DNA of 64,000 nt from Sphingomonas sp. Leaf32 (GTDB lineage Bacteria; Pseudomonadota; Alphaproteobacteria; Sphingomonadales; Sphingomonadaceae): positions 853,199 to 917,198 of the forward strand of contig NZ_LMLA01000001.1 of the NCBI RefSeq assembly GCF_001421765.1, read 5' to 3'. Shown in pieces: positions 56,154-64,000 of this stretch. Each line of letters opens with the position of its first letter. The first letter of the stretch is position 1. Under the pieces are notes generated by a model. It saw only the letters and a program-made list of their open reading frames with translations, made no database searches and was not told the origin of the DNA. Position numbers and translations under genes: made by a program.

Positions 56154-57377
56154 TCAGGTCACAGCATTGCGGGCGTGATATTTCGGGTCGTCCCAGCCGC
56201 CGTCGGTCAGCAACTGCCGCAGCGTATCGATCGCGCGCCACAGATCGGCAAAGCCGACATAGAGCGGCGCGAAACCCAGCCGCAGCGCGTCGGGCGCGCG
56301 GAAATCGCCGATGACGCCGTGATCGATCAGCGCCTGGCACAACGCATGGGCCTGTGGGTGGCGGAACGACACATGGCTGCCGCGCTGCATCGCGTCGCGC
56401 GGGCTGATGAGCGTCAGGTCGGGGCAATGCGCCTCGACCAGCGCGATACAGGCGTCGCCCAGCGCCCGCGATTTGGCGAACAGCGCATCCCGGTCCACGC
56501 CGTCGAACTGCGCGACCCCTTCCTCCAGCGCGGCGAGCGCGAGGATCGGTGGCGTCCCGCACTGGAACCGCGAAATGTCGGCGGCCGGGGCGTAATCGTC
56601 GTCGAAGTCGAACGGCGCGGCATGGCCCAGCCATCCCGATAGCGGGGATCGCAACTCCGCCTGCTGCCGTTCGGCGACGTACAGGAACGCCGGCGCACCG
56701 GGGCCACCGTTCAGATATTTATAGCCGCAGCCGACCGCCAGATCAGCGTTGCAGCCATTCAGGTCGACCGGCACCGCGCCGACGCTGTGGCTGAGGTCCC
56801 ATAGCACCAGCGCGCCCTTCGCCTGCGCGGCGGCGGTGATGCCGGCCATGTCGAGCATCGCGCCGCTCTTGTAATGGACATGGGTCAGCAGCAGCACGGC
56901 GACATCGTCGTTGATCGCCGGGACGATGTCGGCGGCCGGTGCGGTCCTTACCCGCGCGTGGCCGACGCTCCATGCCGCGCCGTCGGCCATGTACAGGTCG
57001 GTCGGGAAATTGCCCGGTTCGGACAGGATCGTGGTGCGGCCGGGCCGCGCCTTCAACGCGGCAACCAGCAGCTTGTAGAGATTGGCCGAGGTCGAATCGG
57101 CGACGACCACCTCATGCGGCCGTGCACCGATGAACGGCGCGATCCTCGCCCCGATCCGCCGCGCTGCGCCGATCCAGTCATGTGCGTTCCAGCTGCGGAT
57201 CAGTCCTTCGCCCCATTGCTCGGTCGCGACCGCCTGCAACCGCGCCGGCGTGCTGCGGGGCAGGGCGCCGAGCGAATTGCCGTCGAGATAGACGACACCA
57301 TCGGGCAGCGCGAACCGCTCGCGAAACTCGCGCAGCGGATCGGCGGCATCGCGCGCCTGCGCCTCGGCCAGCGTCAT
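56154..57377 (-). CDS. kynU: Kynureninase
   Basis: Cleaves kynurenine to anthranilate and alanine. The 407-residue PLP enzyme has 'VVYLDGNSLGALPRSTPARL', 'ADSTSANLYKLLVAAL', 'LLTHVHYKSGAMLDM', 'LWDLSHSVGAVPVDLN' and the PLP-lysine in 'GCGYKYLNGGPGAPAFLYV'. The ATG at 57377 lies 5 bp after the kynA stop. A GTG that overlaps that stop is an alternative start. It is the third gene of the symporter-kynA-kynU operon. Confidence 0.94.
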   Translation of the reverse strand: MTLAEAQARDAADPLREFRERFALPDGVVYLDGNSLGALPRSTPARLQAVATEQWGEGLIRSWNAHDWIGAARRIGARIAPFIGARPHEVVVADSTSANLYKLLVAALKARPGRTTILSEPGNFPTDLYMADGAAWSVGHARVRTAPAADIVPAINDDVAVLLLTHVHYKSGAMLDMAGITAAAQAKGALVLWDLSHSVGAVPVDLNGCNADLAVGCGYKYLNGGPGAPAFLYVAERQQAELRSPLSGWLGHAAPFDFDDDYAPAADISRFQCGTPPILALAALEEGVAQFDGVDRDALFAKSRALGDACIALVEAHCPDLTLISPRDAMQRGSHVSFRHPQAHALCQALIDHGVIGDFRAPDALRLGFAPLYVGFADLWRAIDTLRQLLTDGGWDDPKYHARNAVT

Positions 57378-57382
57378 CGCGG

Positions 57383-58207
57383 TCACAGCGCGACCCGCAC
57401 GGCCAGCAATTCGGGAAAGAACACTTCGTCGATCACCTTCGCCAGATAGGGGACGCCCGCGGTGCCGCCGGTCCCGCGCTTGAAGCCGATGATGCGTTCG
57501 ATCGTCTTCAGATGCCCGAACCGCCACAGCTGGACGCGATATTCGAGGTCGACCAGCTTTTCGGCCAGTTCGTACAGGTCCCACCAGCGGTCGGGGTCTT
57601 CATACACCGCCTTCCACGCCGCCTCGACGGCGGGCGATGCGGCATAAGGTTGGGTGAAGTCGCGCTCCAGCCGGTCGGCGGGAATGTCGAACCCGCGCCG
57701 GGCGAGCAGCCGCAGCGCCTCGTCATACAGGCTGGTGCGCGTGAGCGCGTCGGTCAGCACGGCCTGCGCTGGCGCGTCGCCGTCATGCGCGGCCAGCATC
57801 CCGGCCTTCTTCGCGCCCAGCATATATTCGAGCAGCCGGTATTGCACCGACTGGAACCCCGAACTGCCGCCCAATTGCCCCCGCATCGCGGAGTAGTCGG
57901 CCGGGGTGATCGTCGCCAGCACCTCCCAGCTCTGGATCAGTTGCTGCTGCACTCGGGCGACGCGCGCCATCATCTTGAAAGCGCTGCCCAACCGATCTGC
58001 GATCAGCGCCTGCCGCACCGCTTCCAGTTCGTGGAGGCACAGCTTGATCCACAGCTCGGACGCCTGGTGGATGACGATGAACAGCAATTCGTCATGCGTG
58101 TCGGACAGCGGCGTCTGACAGGCCAGCAGGGTGTCGAGCCGCAGATAGCTGGTATAGGTCGGCCCGCTGGTCGGCGGGGCCGGCCGATCCGCCTCGCGGC
58201 TTTCCAT
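57383..58207 (-). CDS. kynA: Tryptophan 2,3-dioxygenase
   Basis: Heme enzyme that opens the tryptophan ring to N-formylkynurenine. It has 274 residues with 'TYTSYLRLDTLLACQTPLS', 'HDELLFIVIHQASELWIKLC', 'SGFQSVQYRLLEYMLG' and the heme-ligand His region 'RFGHLKTIERIIGFKRGTGG'. The ATG overlaps the symporter stop as TAATG, so the two are co-translated. A kynurenine formamidase gene (kynB) is not present between kynA and kynU. Confidence 0.95.
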   Translation of the reverse strand: MESREADRPAPPTSGPTYTSYLRLDTLLACQTPLSDTHDELLFIVIHQASELWIKLCLHELEAVRQALIADRLGSAFKMMARVARVQQQLIQSWEVLATITPADYSAMRGQLGGSSGFQSVQYRLLEYMLGAKKAGMLAAHDGDAPAQAVLTDALTRTSLYDEALRLLARRGFDIPADRLERDFTQPYAASPAVEAAWKAVYEDPDRWWDLYELAEKLVDLEYRVQLWRFGHLKTIERIIGFKRGTGGTAGVPYLAKVIDEVFFPELLAVRVAL

Positions 58208-59541
58208 TATCGCGGCCCGCCCATGTCGCGGAAGCTGTCCGGCGCATCCTCGCGCGGATGACCGGAGGGTGTCGGTAGCGGCTCGATCACCGGCGATTCC
58301 GGCGTGTCGAACCCGCCCTCCCATTTGGCGATGACACTGGCGGCGATGGCGTTGCCGACGACGTTGGTCGCGGTGCGGCCCATGTCGAGGAAGTGATCGA
58401 TGGCGAGGATAAGCAACAGCCCGGCTTCGGGAATGTTGAACATGCCCAGCGTCGCGGCGATCACGACCAGGCTGGCGCGCGGCACGCCGGCGATCCCCTT
58501 CGACGTGACCATCAGCACCAGCAGCATCAGGATCATCTGACCCCAACTGAGATCGATGCCATAGGCCTGCGCGATGAAGATCGACGCGAACGTCATGTAC
58601 ATCATCGACCCGTCGAGGTTGAACGAATAGCCGAGCGGCAGCACAAAGCTGGCGATGCGCGGCGGCACGCCGAACCGGTCGAGCGCCTCAAGGGTACGCG
58701 GATAGGCGGCCTCCGACGATGCGGTCGAAAAGCCGAGCAGGATCGGATCGCGCAGATAGCGCAGCAGCATCTTCACCCGCGGACCGATGATGAGGAATGC
58801 GATGCCGATCAGCACTGTCCACAGCGTCGCGAGGCCGAGGTAGAAGCTGCCCATGAAATAGGCGAGGTCGCCGATGATCCCCGGACCCCGTTCGGCCAGC
58901 GTCGCCGTCACCGCCGCGAACACCGCGAACGGGGCGAAGCGCATGACGTAATCCGTAACCTGCAACATGACCGCGACCAGCCCTTCGAGCGCGCGGACGA
59001 TCGGCGCGCCCTTCTCGCCGACCGCGGTCAGCGCGACGCCGATGAACAGCGAGAAGATGACGATCTGCAGGATTTCGTTGGTCGCCATCGCCTCGATGCC
59101 CGAGGCGGGGAAGATGTGGCCGACGAACTTCACGAAATCGAACGCGGGCTTCACCACGCCGCTGTCGGCCGTGACCGGCGGCACGGGCAGGCCGAGGCCG
59201 ACGCCGGGCTGCAACAGGTTCACCAGCAGCAGGCCGAGCATCAGCGAGATGAAGCTCGCCATGACGAACCAGCCGAACGAGCGCAGCCCGACACGGCCCA
59301 GCGACGAACTGTCGCCCATATGCGCGATCCCGACGACCAGCGTCGAGAAGACCAGCGGCGCGATAATCATCTTGATGAGCCGCAGGAACACGGTCGTCAC
59401 GGCCGACAGGTAATAGGCGATGCTCTTGAGCATCGCACTGCCCGATCCGCCGCCATCGTCCAGCCCGGCGTTCAGCGCCCAGCCGAGCACAAGGCCCGCC
59501 ACCAGCGCGATGAGAATGAAAGTCGTAAGCCGCTTGGCCAT
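58207..59541 (-). CDS. Dicarboxylate/amino acid:cation symporter (DAACS family)
   Basis: A 444-residue inner-membrane symporter of the glutamate/C4-dicarboxylate family. It has '[20 protein letters not shown]', '[20 protein letters not shown]', '[20 protein letters not shown]' and '[20 protein letters not shown]'. It differs from DctA at these positions (Met-Met in place of Thr-Asn-Ile after DG). It is the first gene of the kyn operon and overlaps kynA. Import of tryptophan, kynurenine or a related amino acid is a reasonable but untested inference. AGGGA precedes the ATG. Confidence 0.88.
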   Translation of the reverse strand: MAKRLTTFILIALVAGLVLGWALNAGLDDGGGSGSAMLKSIAYYLSAVTTVFLRLIKMIIAPLVFSTLVVGIAHMGDSSSLGRVGLRSFGWFVMASFISLMLGLLLVNLLQPGVGLGLPVPPVTADSGVVKPAFDFVKFVGHIFPASGIEAMATNEILQIVIFSLFIGVALTAVGEKGAPIVRALEGLVAVMLQVTDYVMRFAPFAVFAAVTATLAERGPGIIGDLAYFMGSFYLGLATLWTVLIGIAFLIIGPRVKMLLRYLRDPILLGFSTASSEAAYPRTLEALDRFGVPPRIASFVLPLGYSFNLDGSMMYMTFASIFIAQAYGIDLSWGQMILMLLVLMVTSKGIAGVPRASLVVIAATLGMFNIPEAGLLLILAIDHFLDMGRTATNVVGNAIAASVIAKWEGGFDTPESPVIEPLPTPSGHPREDAPDSFRDMGGPR

Positions 59542-59652
59542 GCGTCGTCCCTGAAAGTTTGGGCGCAAAGGGAGGGGAATGTTTCGTCCGGGTCAACCCC
59601 CGGTGCATTCGTGCATCTTGGCAAGTGGCGCGCCGCTGCGTATCGAGCCGGA

Positions 59653-62298
59653 ATGACCTCGACCAATGACGTCCGCCGCTCGTTCCTCGACTTTTTCGAG
59701 AAGGCCGGCCATGCCCGCGTCGCCTCCGCGCCGCTCGTTCCGCAGAACGACCCGACGCTGATGTTCGTCAATGCGGGGATGGTGCCGTTCAAGAACGTGT
59801 TCACCGGCCTCGAAACGCGGCCGTACGTGACGGCCACGTCGTCGCAGAAATGCGTGCGCGCCGGGGGCAAGCACAACGATCTCGACAATGTCGGCTATAC
59901 CGCGCGGCATCACACCTTCTTCGAGATGCTCGGCAATTTCTCGTTCGGCGATTATTTCAAGGAACAGGCGATCCTGAATGCCTGGACGCTGCTGACCCGT
60001 GAATGGGGCCTGCCGGCGGAAAAGCTGACCGCGACCGTCTATCATACCGACGACGAAGCGTTCGCCCTGTGGAAGAAGATCGCCGGGCTGCCCGATCACC
60101 GGATCATCCGCATCCCGACCAAGGATAATTTCTGGGCGATGGGCGACAGCGGCCCATGTGGTCCGTGTTCGGAAATCTTCTACGACCATGGCGACCATAT
60201 CCCCGGCGGCCCTCCCGGCAGCCCGGACGAGGATGGCGACCGTTTCGTCGAGATCTGGAACCTCGTGTTCATGCAGTTCGAGCAGGACGCGAACGAGATC
60301 GTCGGCGAACTGCCCAAGAAGTCGATCGACACCGGCATGGGGCTGGAGCGGATCGCTGCGGTGATGCAGGGCATGTCGGACAATTACGACACCGATACCT
60401 TCAAGGCGCTGATCGCCGCATCGTCCGAACTGACCGGCACGCGGGCGGAAGGCGAGATGCAGGCCAGCCACCGCGTCATCGCTGACCACCTGCGCGCGTC
60501 GGGATTCCTGATCGCAGACGGCGTTCTGCCCGCTGCCGATGGCCGTGGCTATGTGCTCCGCCGCATCATGCGCCGCGCGATGCGCCACGCGCACCTGCTG
60601 GGCGCCAAGGAGCCGTTGATGCACCGGCTGGTCGGATCGCTGGTGTCCGAAATGGGCGCCGCCTATCCCGAACTGGTCCGCGCGCAGCCGCTGATCGAGG
60701 CGACGCTGGCGCAGGAGGAAACGCAGTTCCGCCGCACGCTCGAAAAGGGGCTGAAGCTCCTCGACGAAGCGACCGCCGATCTGGCCGATGGCGCCACGCT
60801 GTCGGGCGAAACCGCGTTCAAGCTCTACGACACCTTTGGCTTTCCCTACGACCTGACCGAAGACGCGCTGCGGGCGCAGGGCTATGGCGTCGATCGCGCC
60901 GGGTTCGACACGGCGATGGCCGAACAGAAGCGCGCCGCGCGTGCCGCGTGGAAAGGTTCGGGGGCCAAGGCGTCGGACGATGTCTGGTTCGACGTCCTCG
61001 AAACTGCCGGTCCCACCGAGTTCATCGGCTATTCGGTCGAGGCGGGCGAGGGGCAGGTCGTTGCGATCATCAAGGACGGTGGGCGCGTCGAGTCGGCGCA
61101 AGCCGGCGACGACGTGCTGGTACTGACCAACCAGACGCCCTTCTATGCCGAAAGCGGCGGGCAGGTCGGCGATGCCGGCACCATGGCGACCGAGGCGGGG
61201 CTGAAGGCTACCGTCACCGATACCGCCAAGCAGCTCGGCAAACTCCACGCCCATGTCGTGACGATCGATACGGGCACGCTCAAGGTCGGCGACAGCGTCG
61301 CGCTGACGATCGATACCGCGCGCCGTGCGCAGATTCGCGCCAACCATTCGGCGACCCACCTGCTGCACGAGGCGCTGCGCGAACGGCTTGGCACCCATGT
61401 CGCGCAGAAGGGGTCGATGGTCGCCCCCGAACGCCTGCGGTTCGACTTTTCGCAGCCGACGCCGATCGCCACGGACGCGCTGGCGTTGGTCGAGGCCGAC
61501 GTCAACGCGCAGGTGCGCGGCAACGGCAGCGTCACCACGCGGCTGATGACCCCCGACGACGCGATCGCCATGGGCGCGATGGCGCTGTTCGGCGAGAAAT
61601 ATGGCGACGAGGTCCGCGTCGTGTCGATGGGGCAGGATGCAGATGGCACCTATTCGATCGAGCTGTGCGGCGGGACTCACGTCAGCGCGCTGGGCGAGAT
61701 CGGCCTGTTCAAGATCGTATCGGAAGGTGCGGTGTCGTCAGGCGTCCGCCGCGTCGAGGCGCTGACCGGCGAGGCCGCACGCCAATGGCTGGGCAATCGC
61801 GACGCCAAGCTGCGTGAGGCGGCGGCGGCACTGAAGGCAACGCCCGACGAAGTGCCCGCACGTGTGGCGCAACTGGTCGAGGATCGTCGCCGGCTGGAGC
61901 GTGAACTGGCCGACACCAAAAAGGCATTAGCCATGGGTGGCGGCGCGGGGGCAGCCCCGGCGGGTCCCGAGCAGGTCGGCGGCATCGCGTTTCTGGGGCA
62001 GGTCATCGACGGCCTCGACGCCAAGGCGCTGCGCGGCACGATCGACGAAGCGCGTGCGCGGGTGCCGTCGGGCGTCGTGGCGCTGGTCGCGGTCAATGAC
62101 GGCCGCGCCTCGGTCGGCGTCGGCGTGTCGAGCGACCTTACCGGTCGCGTCAGCGCGGTCGATCTGGTCAAGGCGGCGGTCGCGGCATTGGGCGGGCAGG
62201 GCGGCGGTGGTCGCCCGGACATGGCGCAGGGCGGCGGTCCCGACGGCGCCAAGGGCGACGAGGCCCTGGCCGCGATTCGCGCATTGCTGGCAGGCTGA
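59653..62298 (+). CDS. alaS: Alanyl-tRNA synthetase
   Basis: Charges tRNA-Ala. The 881-residue enzyme has the class II core '[15 protein letters not shown]', '[14 protein letters not shown]' and '[19 protein letters not shown]'. The editing domain has the zinc motifs '[14 protein letters not shown]' and '[15 protein letters not shown]'. A C-terminal DHHA1-type domain ends the chain ([17 protein letters not shown]). The ATG at 59653 matches the family start; the much longer open frame upstream is antisense to the symporter. Confidence 0.96.
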   Translation: MTSTNDVRRSFLDFFEKAGHARVASAPLVPQNDPTLMFVNAGMVPFKNVFTGLETRPYVTATSSQKCVRAGGKHNDLDNVGYTARHHTFFEMLGNFSFGDYFKEQAILNAWTLLTREWGLPAEKLTATVYHTDDEAFALWKKIAGLPDHRIIRIPTKDNFWAMGDSGPCGPCSEIFYDHGDHIPGGPPGSPDEDGDRFVEIWNLVFMQFEQDANEIVGELPKKSIDTGMGLERIAAVMQGMSDNYDTDTFKALIAASSELTGTRAEGEMQASHRVIADHLRASGFLIADGVLPAADGRGYVLRRIMRRAMRHAHLLGAKEPLMHRLVGSLVSEMGAAYPELVRAQPLIEATLAQEETQFRRTLEKGLKLLDEATADLADGATLSGETAFKLYDTFGFPYDLTEDALRAQGYGVDRAGFDTAMAEQKRAARAAWKGSGAKASDDVWFDVLETAGPTEFIGYSVEAGEGQVVAIIKDGGRVESAQAGDDVLVLTNQTPFYAESGGQVGDAGTMATEAGLKATVTDTAKQLGKLHAHVVTIDTGTLKVGDSVALTIDTARRAQIRANHSATHLLHEALRERLGTHVAQKGSMVAPERLRFDFSQPTPIATDALALVEADVNAQVRGNGSVTTRLMTPDDAIAMGAMALFGEKYGDEVRVVSMGQDADGTYSIELCGGTHVSALGEIGLFKIVSEGAVSSGVRRVEALTGEAARQWLGNRDAKLREAAAALKATPDEVPARVAQLVEDRRRLERELADTKKALAMGGGAGAAPAGPEQVGGIAFLGQVIDGLDAKALRGTIDEARARVPSGVVALVAVNDGRASVGVGVSSDLTGRVSAVDLVKAAVAALGGQGGGGRPDMAQGGGPDGAKGDEALAAIRALLAG

Positions 62299-62317
62299 CC
62301 TAGTCTGAAATCTTTCC

Positions 62318-62397
62318 ATCACCCCGTGTCTGATCCGGGGTCCCGCATTTTGCTTTTGTTGGCGAAAGCAGGGCTCCGGTGCAGTGCTGGGGTGACG
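62318..62397. repeat. Palindromic intergenic repeat, degenerate copy D
   Basis: ATCACCCCGTGTCTGATCCGGGG at the left and a weak inverted partner (GCTCCGGTGCAGTGCTGGGGTGACG) at 62373-62397. It is a decayed member of the family directly after alaS. Confidence 0.6.
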
Positions 62398-62578
62398 TTG
62401 GATCTAAAGAAGTACCCCTGCCACACCCAAGAACGCTACGTTTCCCATCGGATGCGTCGTGCCGACACCGGTAGCACGTCGCCGCCGCTAACGTTCTGCC
62501 GCCAAAGGCGACATTGCTAGCGGGAATCGACCTTCAGCTACACCCGGTGTCGTTCCTGATCGCCGACTCCAGCCTCTC

Positions 62579-62708
62579 CGTCACCCCGGACTTGTTCCGG
62601 GGTCCACGGCGAGGCAATCGGCGCGGCGTGAGCCTCTAGCGACCGCGATCGCGGCTTGGTGGACCCTGGAACAAGTCCGGGGTGAGGATGGACCGGTGAA
62701 TGTCGATC
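62579..62708. repeat. Palindromic intergenic repeat, copy E
   Basis: Arms at 62579-62609 and 62658-62687 enclose a core nearly identical to copy B (GGCAATCGGCGCGGCGTGAG). The boundary word TGAATGTCGATCGACCCTAG follows at 62697. The rest of the 62299-62897 gap shows no gene I can support. Confidence 0.82.
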
Positions 62709-62897
62709 GACCCTAGCACCGCGCGTTTTGCGTCAGATGGCCCTTTGGTTCCGCCCGTTCATCTTTCATGCAGGCCCCGCCACGCATAGCGGACGATTGC
62801 GCAGCCATATTGCGCGTGCTAACGGCCCGGCCTTGAACCACTGGGACGCGGTCGACATGACCAAACTCGTTGCCTGCTTGGCGCGGTTCCCGCGCCT

Positions 62898-64000
62898 GTG
62901 ATCTTCTCCCGAGAGGCTTCGTCGGAAGCCACCGACCTGCCCGACACGGGCGCGGGCCATCATGGACCGCGTCAGTCGCTCGCCAAGCTCTCGCTGGGTG
63001 CGCTCGGTATCGTGTATGGCGACATCGGCACTTCGCCGCTCTATGCGATGAAGGAGACGTTCGTCGGCCATCACCGGCTGCCGGTCGACCAATTGAACAT
63101 CTTCGGCGTGGTCAGCCTCGTCTTCTGGTCGCTGATGCTGATCGTGACGTTGAAATACGTCTTCATCATCATGCGCGCCGACAATAATGGCGAGGGCGGC
63201 AGCCTGGCGCTGCTGGCGCTGATCCAGCGCAAGAGCGGGGGTGGGCGCTGGACGGCCAGCCTCGTCATACTGGGCGTGCTGGCGACGGCGCTGTTCTTCG
63301 GCGACTGCATGATTACGCCCGCCGTGTCGGTGCTGTCGGCGGTCGAGGGGCTGGCGACGGTCAATGCCGGGTTCGATCCGTTCGTGATCCCGATCGCGGT
63401 TGTCATCATGATCGCGCTGTTCTGGCTGCAGGCGGTCGGCACGGCCAGCGTGGGTCGGCTGTTCGGTCCGATCATGATCGCCTATTTCGCGACGCTGGTG
63501 TTCCTCGGCGTCATCAACATCCTCGAACGTCCGGATATTCTTCAGGCGCTGAACCCGATCTGGGCAGTCCGATTCTTCGCGCAGGACGGCATCATGGCGT
63601 TCCTCGCGCTCGGGTCGGTCGTGCTGGCGGTGACCGGTGCAGAGGCGCTCTACGCCGATATGGGCCATTTTGGGCGGCGGCCGATTTCGGTGGCGTGGCT
63701 GTACGTCGTCTTCCCCGCGCTGATGCTCAACTATCTGGGGCAGGGAGCGCTGCTGCTCGAAAACCCCGATGCGGCGTCCAACCCGTTCTTCTTCATGGCG
63801 TCGGAGGATTTCCGCCTGCCGCTGGTCATCCTCGCCACGCTGGCGACGATCATCGCCAGCCAGGCGGTCATCACCGGGGCCTTCTCGGTCGTGCAGCAGG
63901 CGGTGCAGTTGGGCCTGATGCCCCGGCTCCGCATCGAACATACCAGCGCCGATGCGGCGGGACAGATCTACATCCCGGCGGTCAACTGGGCGCTGCTGGT
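62898..64000 (+). CDS. kup: Kup-type potassium uptake transporter (N-terminal part)
   Basis: Low-affinity K+/H+ symporter of the Kup/HAK family, running off the right edge after 367 codons. Signatures are '[20 protein letters not shown]', '[20 protein letters not shown]', '[20 protein letters not shown]', '[15 protein letters not shown]' and '[18 protein letters not shown]'. The GTG at 62898 is the best upstream start in frame; no strong ribosome site is seen. The ATG at 62962 is out of frame. Confidence 0.92.
   Translation, partial: MIFSREASSEATDLPDTGAGHHGPRQSLAKLSLGALGIVYGDIGTSPLYAMKETFVGHHRLPVDQLNIFGVVSLVFWSLMLIVTLKYVFIIMRADNNGEGGSLALLALIQRKSGGGRWTASLVILGVLATALFFGDCMITPAVSVLSAVEGLATVNAGFDPFVIPIAVVIMIALFWLQAVGTASVGRLFGPIMIAYFATLVFLGVINILERPDILQALNPIWAVRFFAQDGIMAFLALGSVVLAVTGAEALYADMGHFGRRPISVAWLYVVFPALMLNYLGQGALLLENPDAASNPFFFMASEDFRLPLVILATLATIIASQAVITGAFSVVQQAVQLGLMPRLRIEHTSADAAGQIYIPAVNWALL

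Noticed and set aside
58393..59652. A long N-terminal extension of alaS in the same frame
   Set aside because: It is antisense to the DAACS symporter. The family start is at 59653, and no other AlaRS has this extension.

Overview
The window is high-GC alphaproteobacterial DNA and looks like the chromosome of a sphingomonad (Sphingomonas or a close relative). The evidence is two large TonB-dependent receptors tied to substrate-specific clusters, a Caulobacter-type oxidative xylose pathway, a Caulobacter-like maltodextrin locus, and dispersed 'CACCCCGGAC-TTGTTCCGGGG' palindromic repeats. This assignment is inference from gene content; no rRNA or other phylogenetic marker was compared. I see no prophage, insertion sequence, CRISPR array or plasmid function.

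Layout. (1) 1-8.7 kb, pentose catabolism: the start of a GH3 glycosidase (minus strand), a LacI regulator, then a sugar-porter MFS permease, xylD, xylX, xylB and xylC. LacI-type operators lie in the GH3/lacI gap and before the permease. The set makes a Weimberg pathway (xylose > xylonolactone > xylonate > 2-keto-3-deoxyxylonate > alpha-ketoglutarate semialdehyde); the last dehydrogenase, xylA, is not in the window. (2) 9-31 kb, alpha-glucan locus: a LacI regulator, divergent from a TonB-dependent receptor, a flavin-dependent halogenase-like protein, a secreted alpha-amylase, a GH13 alpha-glucosidase, a GH97 glycosidase and a GPH-type sugar symporter. Convergent to these is a translationally coupled glgP-glgB-glgC-glgA-glgX operon. 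The same ATACGTAT palindrome precedes the receptor and glgP, so uptake and glycogen turnover are probably one regulon. (3) 30.8-33.9 kb: an esterase, a fumarylacetoacetase-family protein, trmL, tRNA-Ser(CGA) and hspQ. (4) 33.9-38.9 kb: a PepSY/flavodoxin/NADPH-reductase fusion divergent from a TonB-dependent receptor, with a Fur-box-like site between them; probably siderophore iron uptake and reduction. (5) 39-47.3 kb: an Arg/Asp-repeat secreted protein, malic enzyme, an alginate-export-type porin, dctA, and a divergent dctB/dctD-like pair whose response regulator has lost the GAFTGA sigma-54 loop. (6) 47.3-51 kb: two tandem exported ferritin-like proteins flanked by two Crp/Fnr regulators. 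(7) 51.1-55.9 kb: a tightly overlapping ccmCDEFGHI cytochrome c maturation operon without ccmA or ccmB. (8) 55.9-64 kb: a DUF3072-like protein, a symporter-kynA-kynU tryptophan-degradation operon, alaS, and the start of a Kup potassium transporter that runs off the window.

Intergenic stretches over 300 bp. 1812-2586 is filled with palindromic repeats and ends in the permease operator. 62299-62897 also holds repeats, with no other recognisable feature. The shorter 8696-8982 gap holds another member of the same repeat family. Many long open frames on opposite strands are artefacts of high GC and are not annotated.
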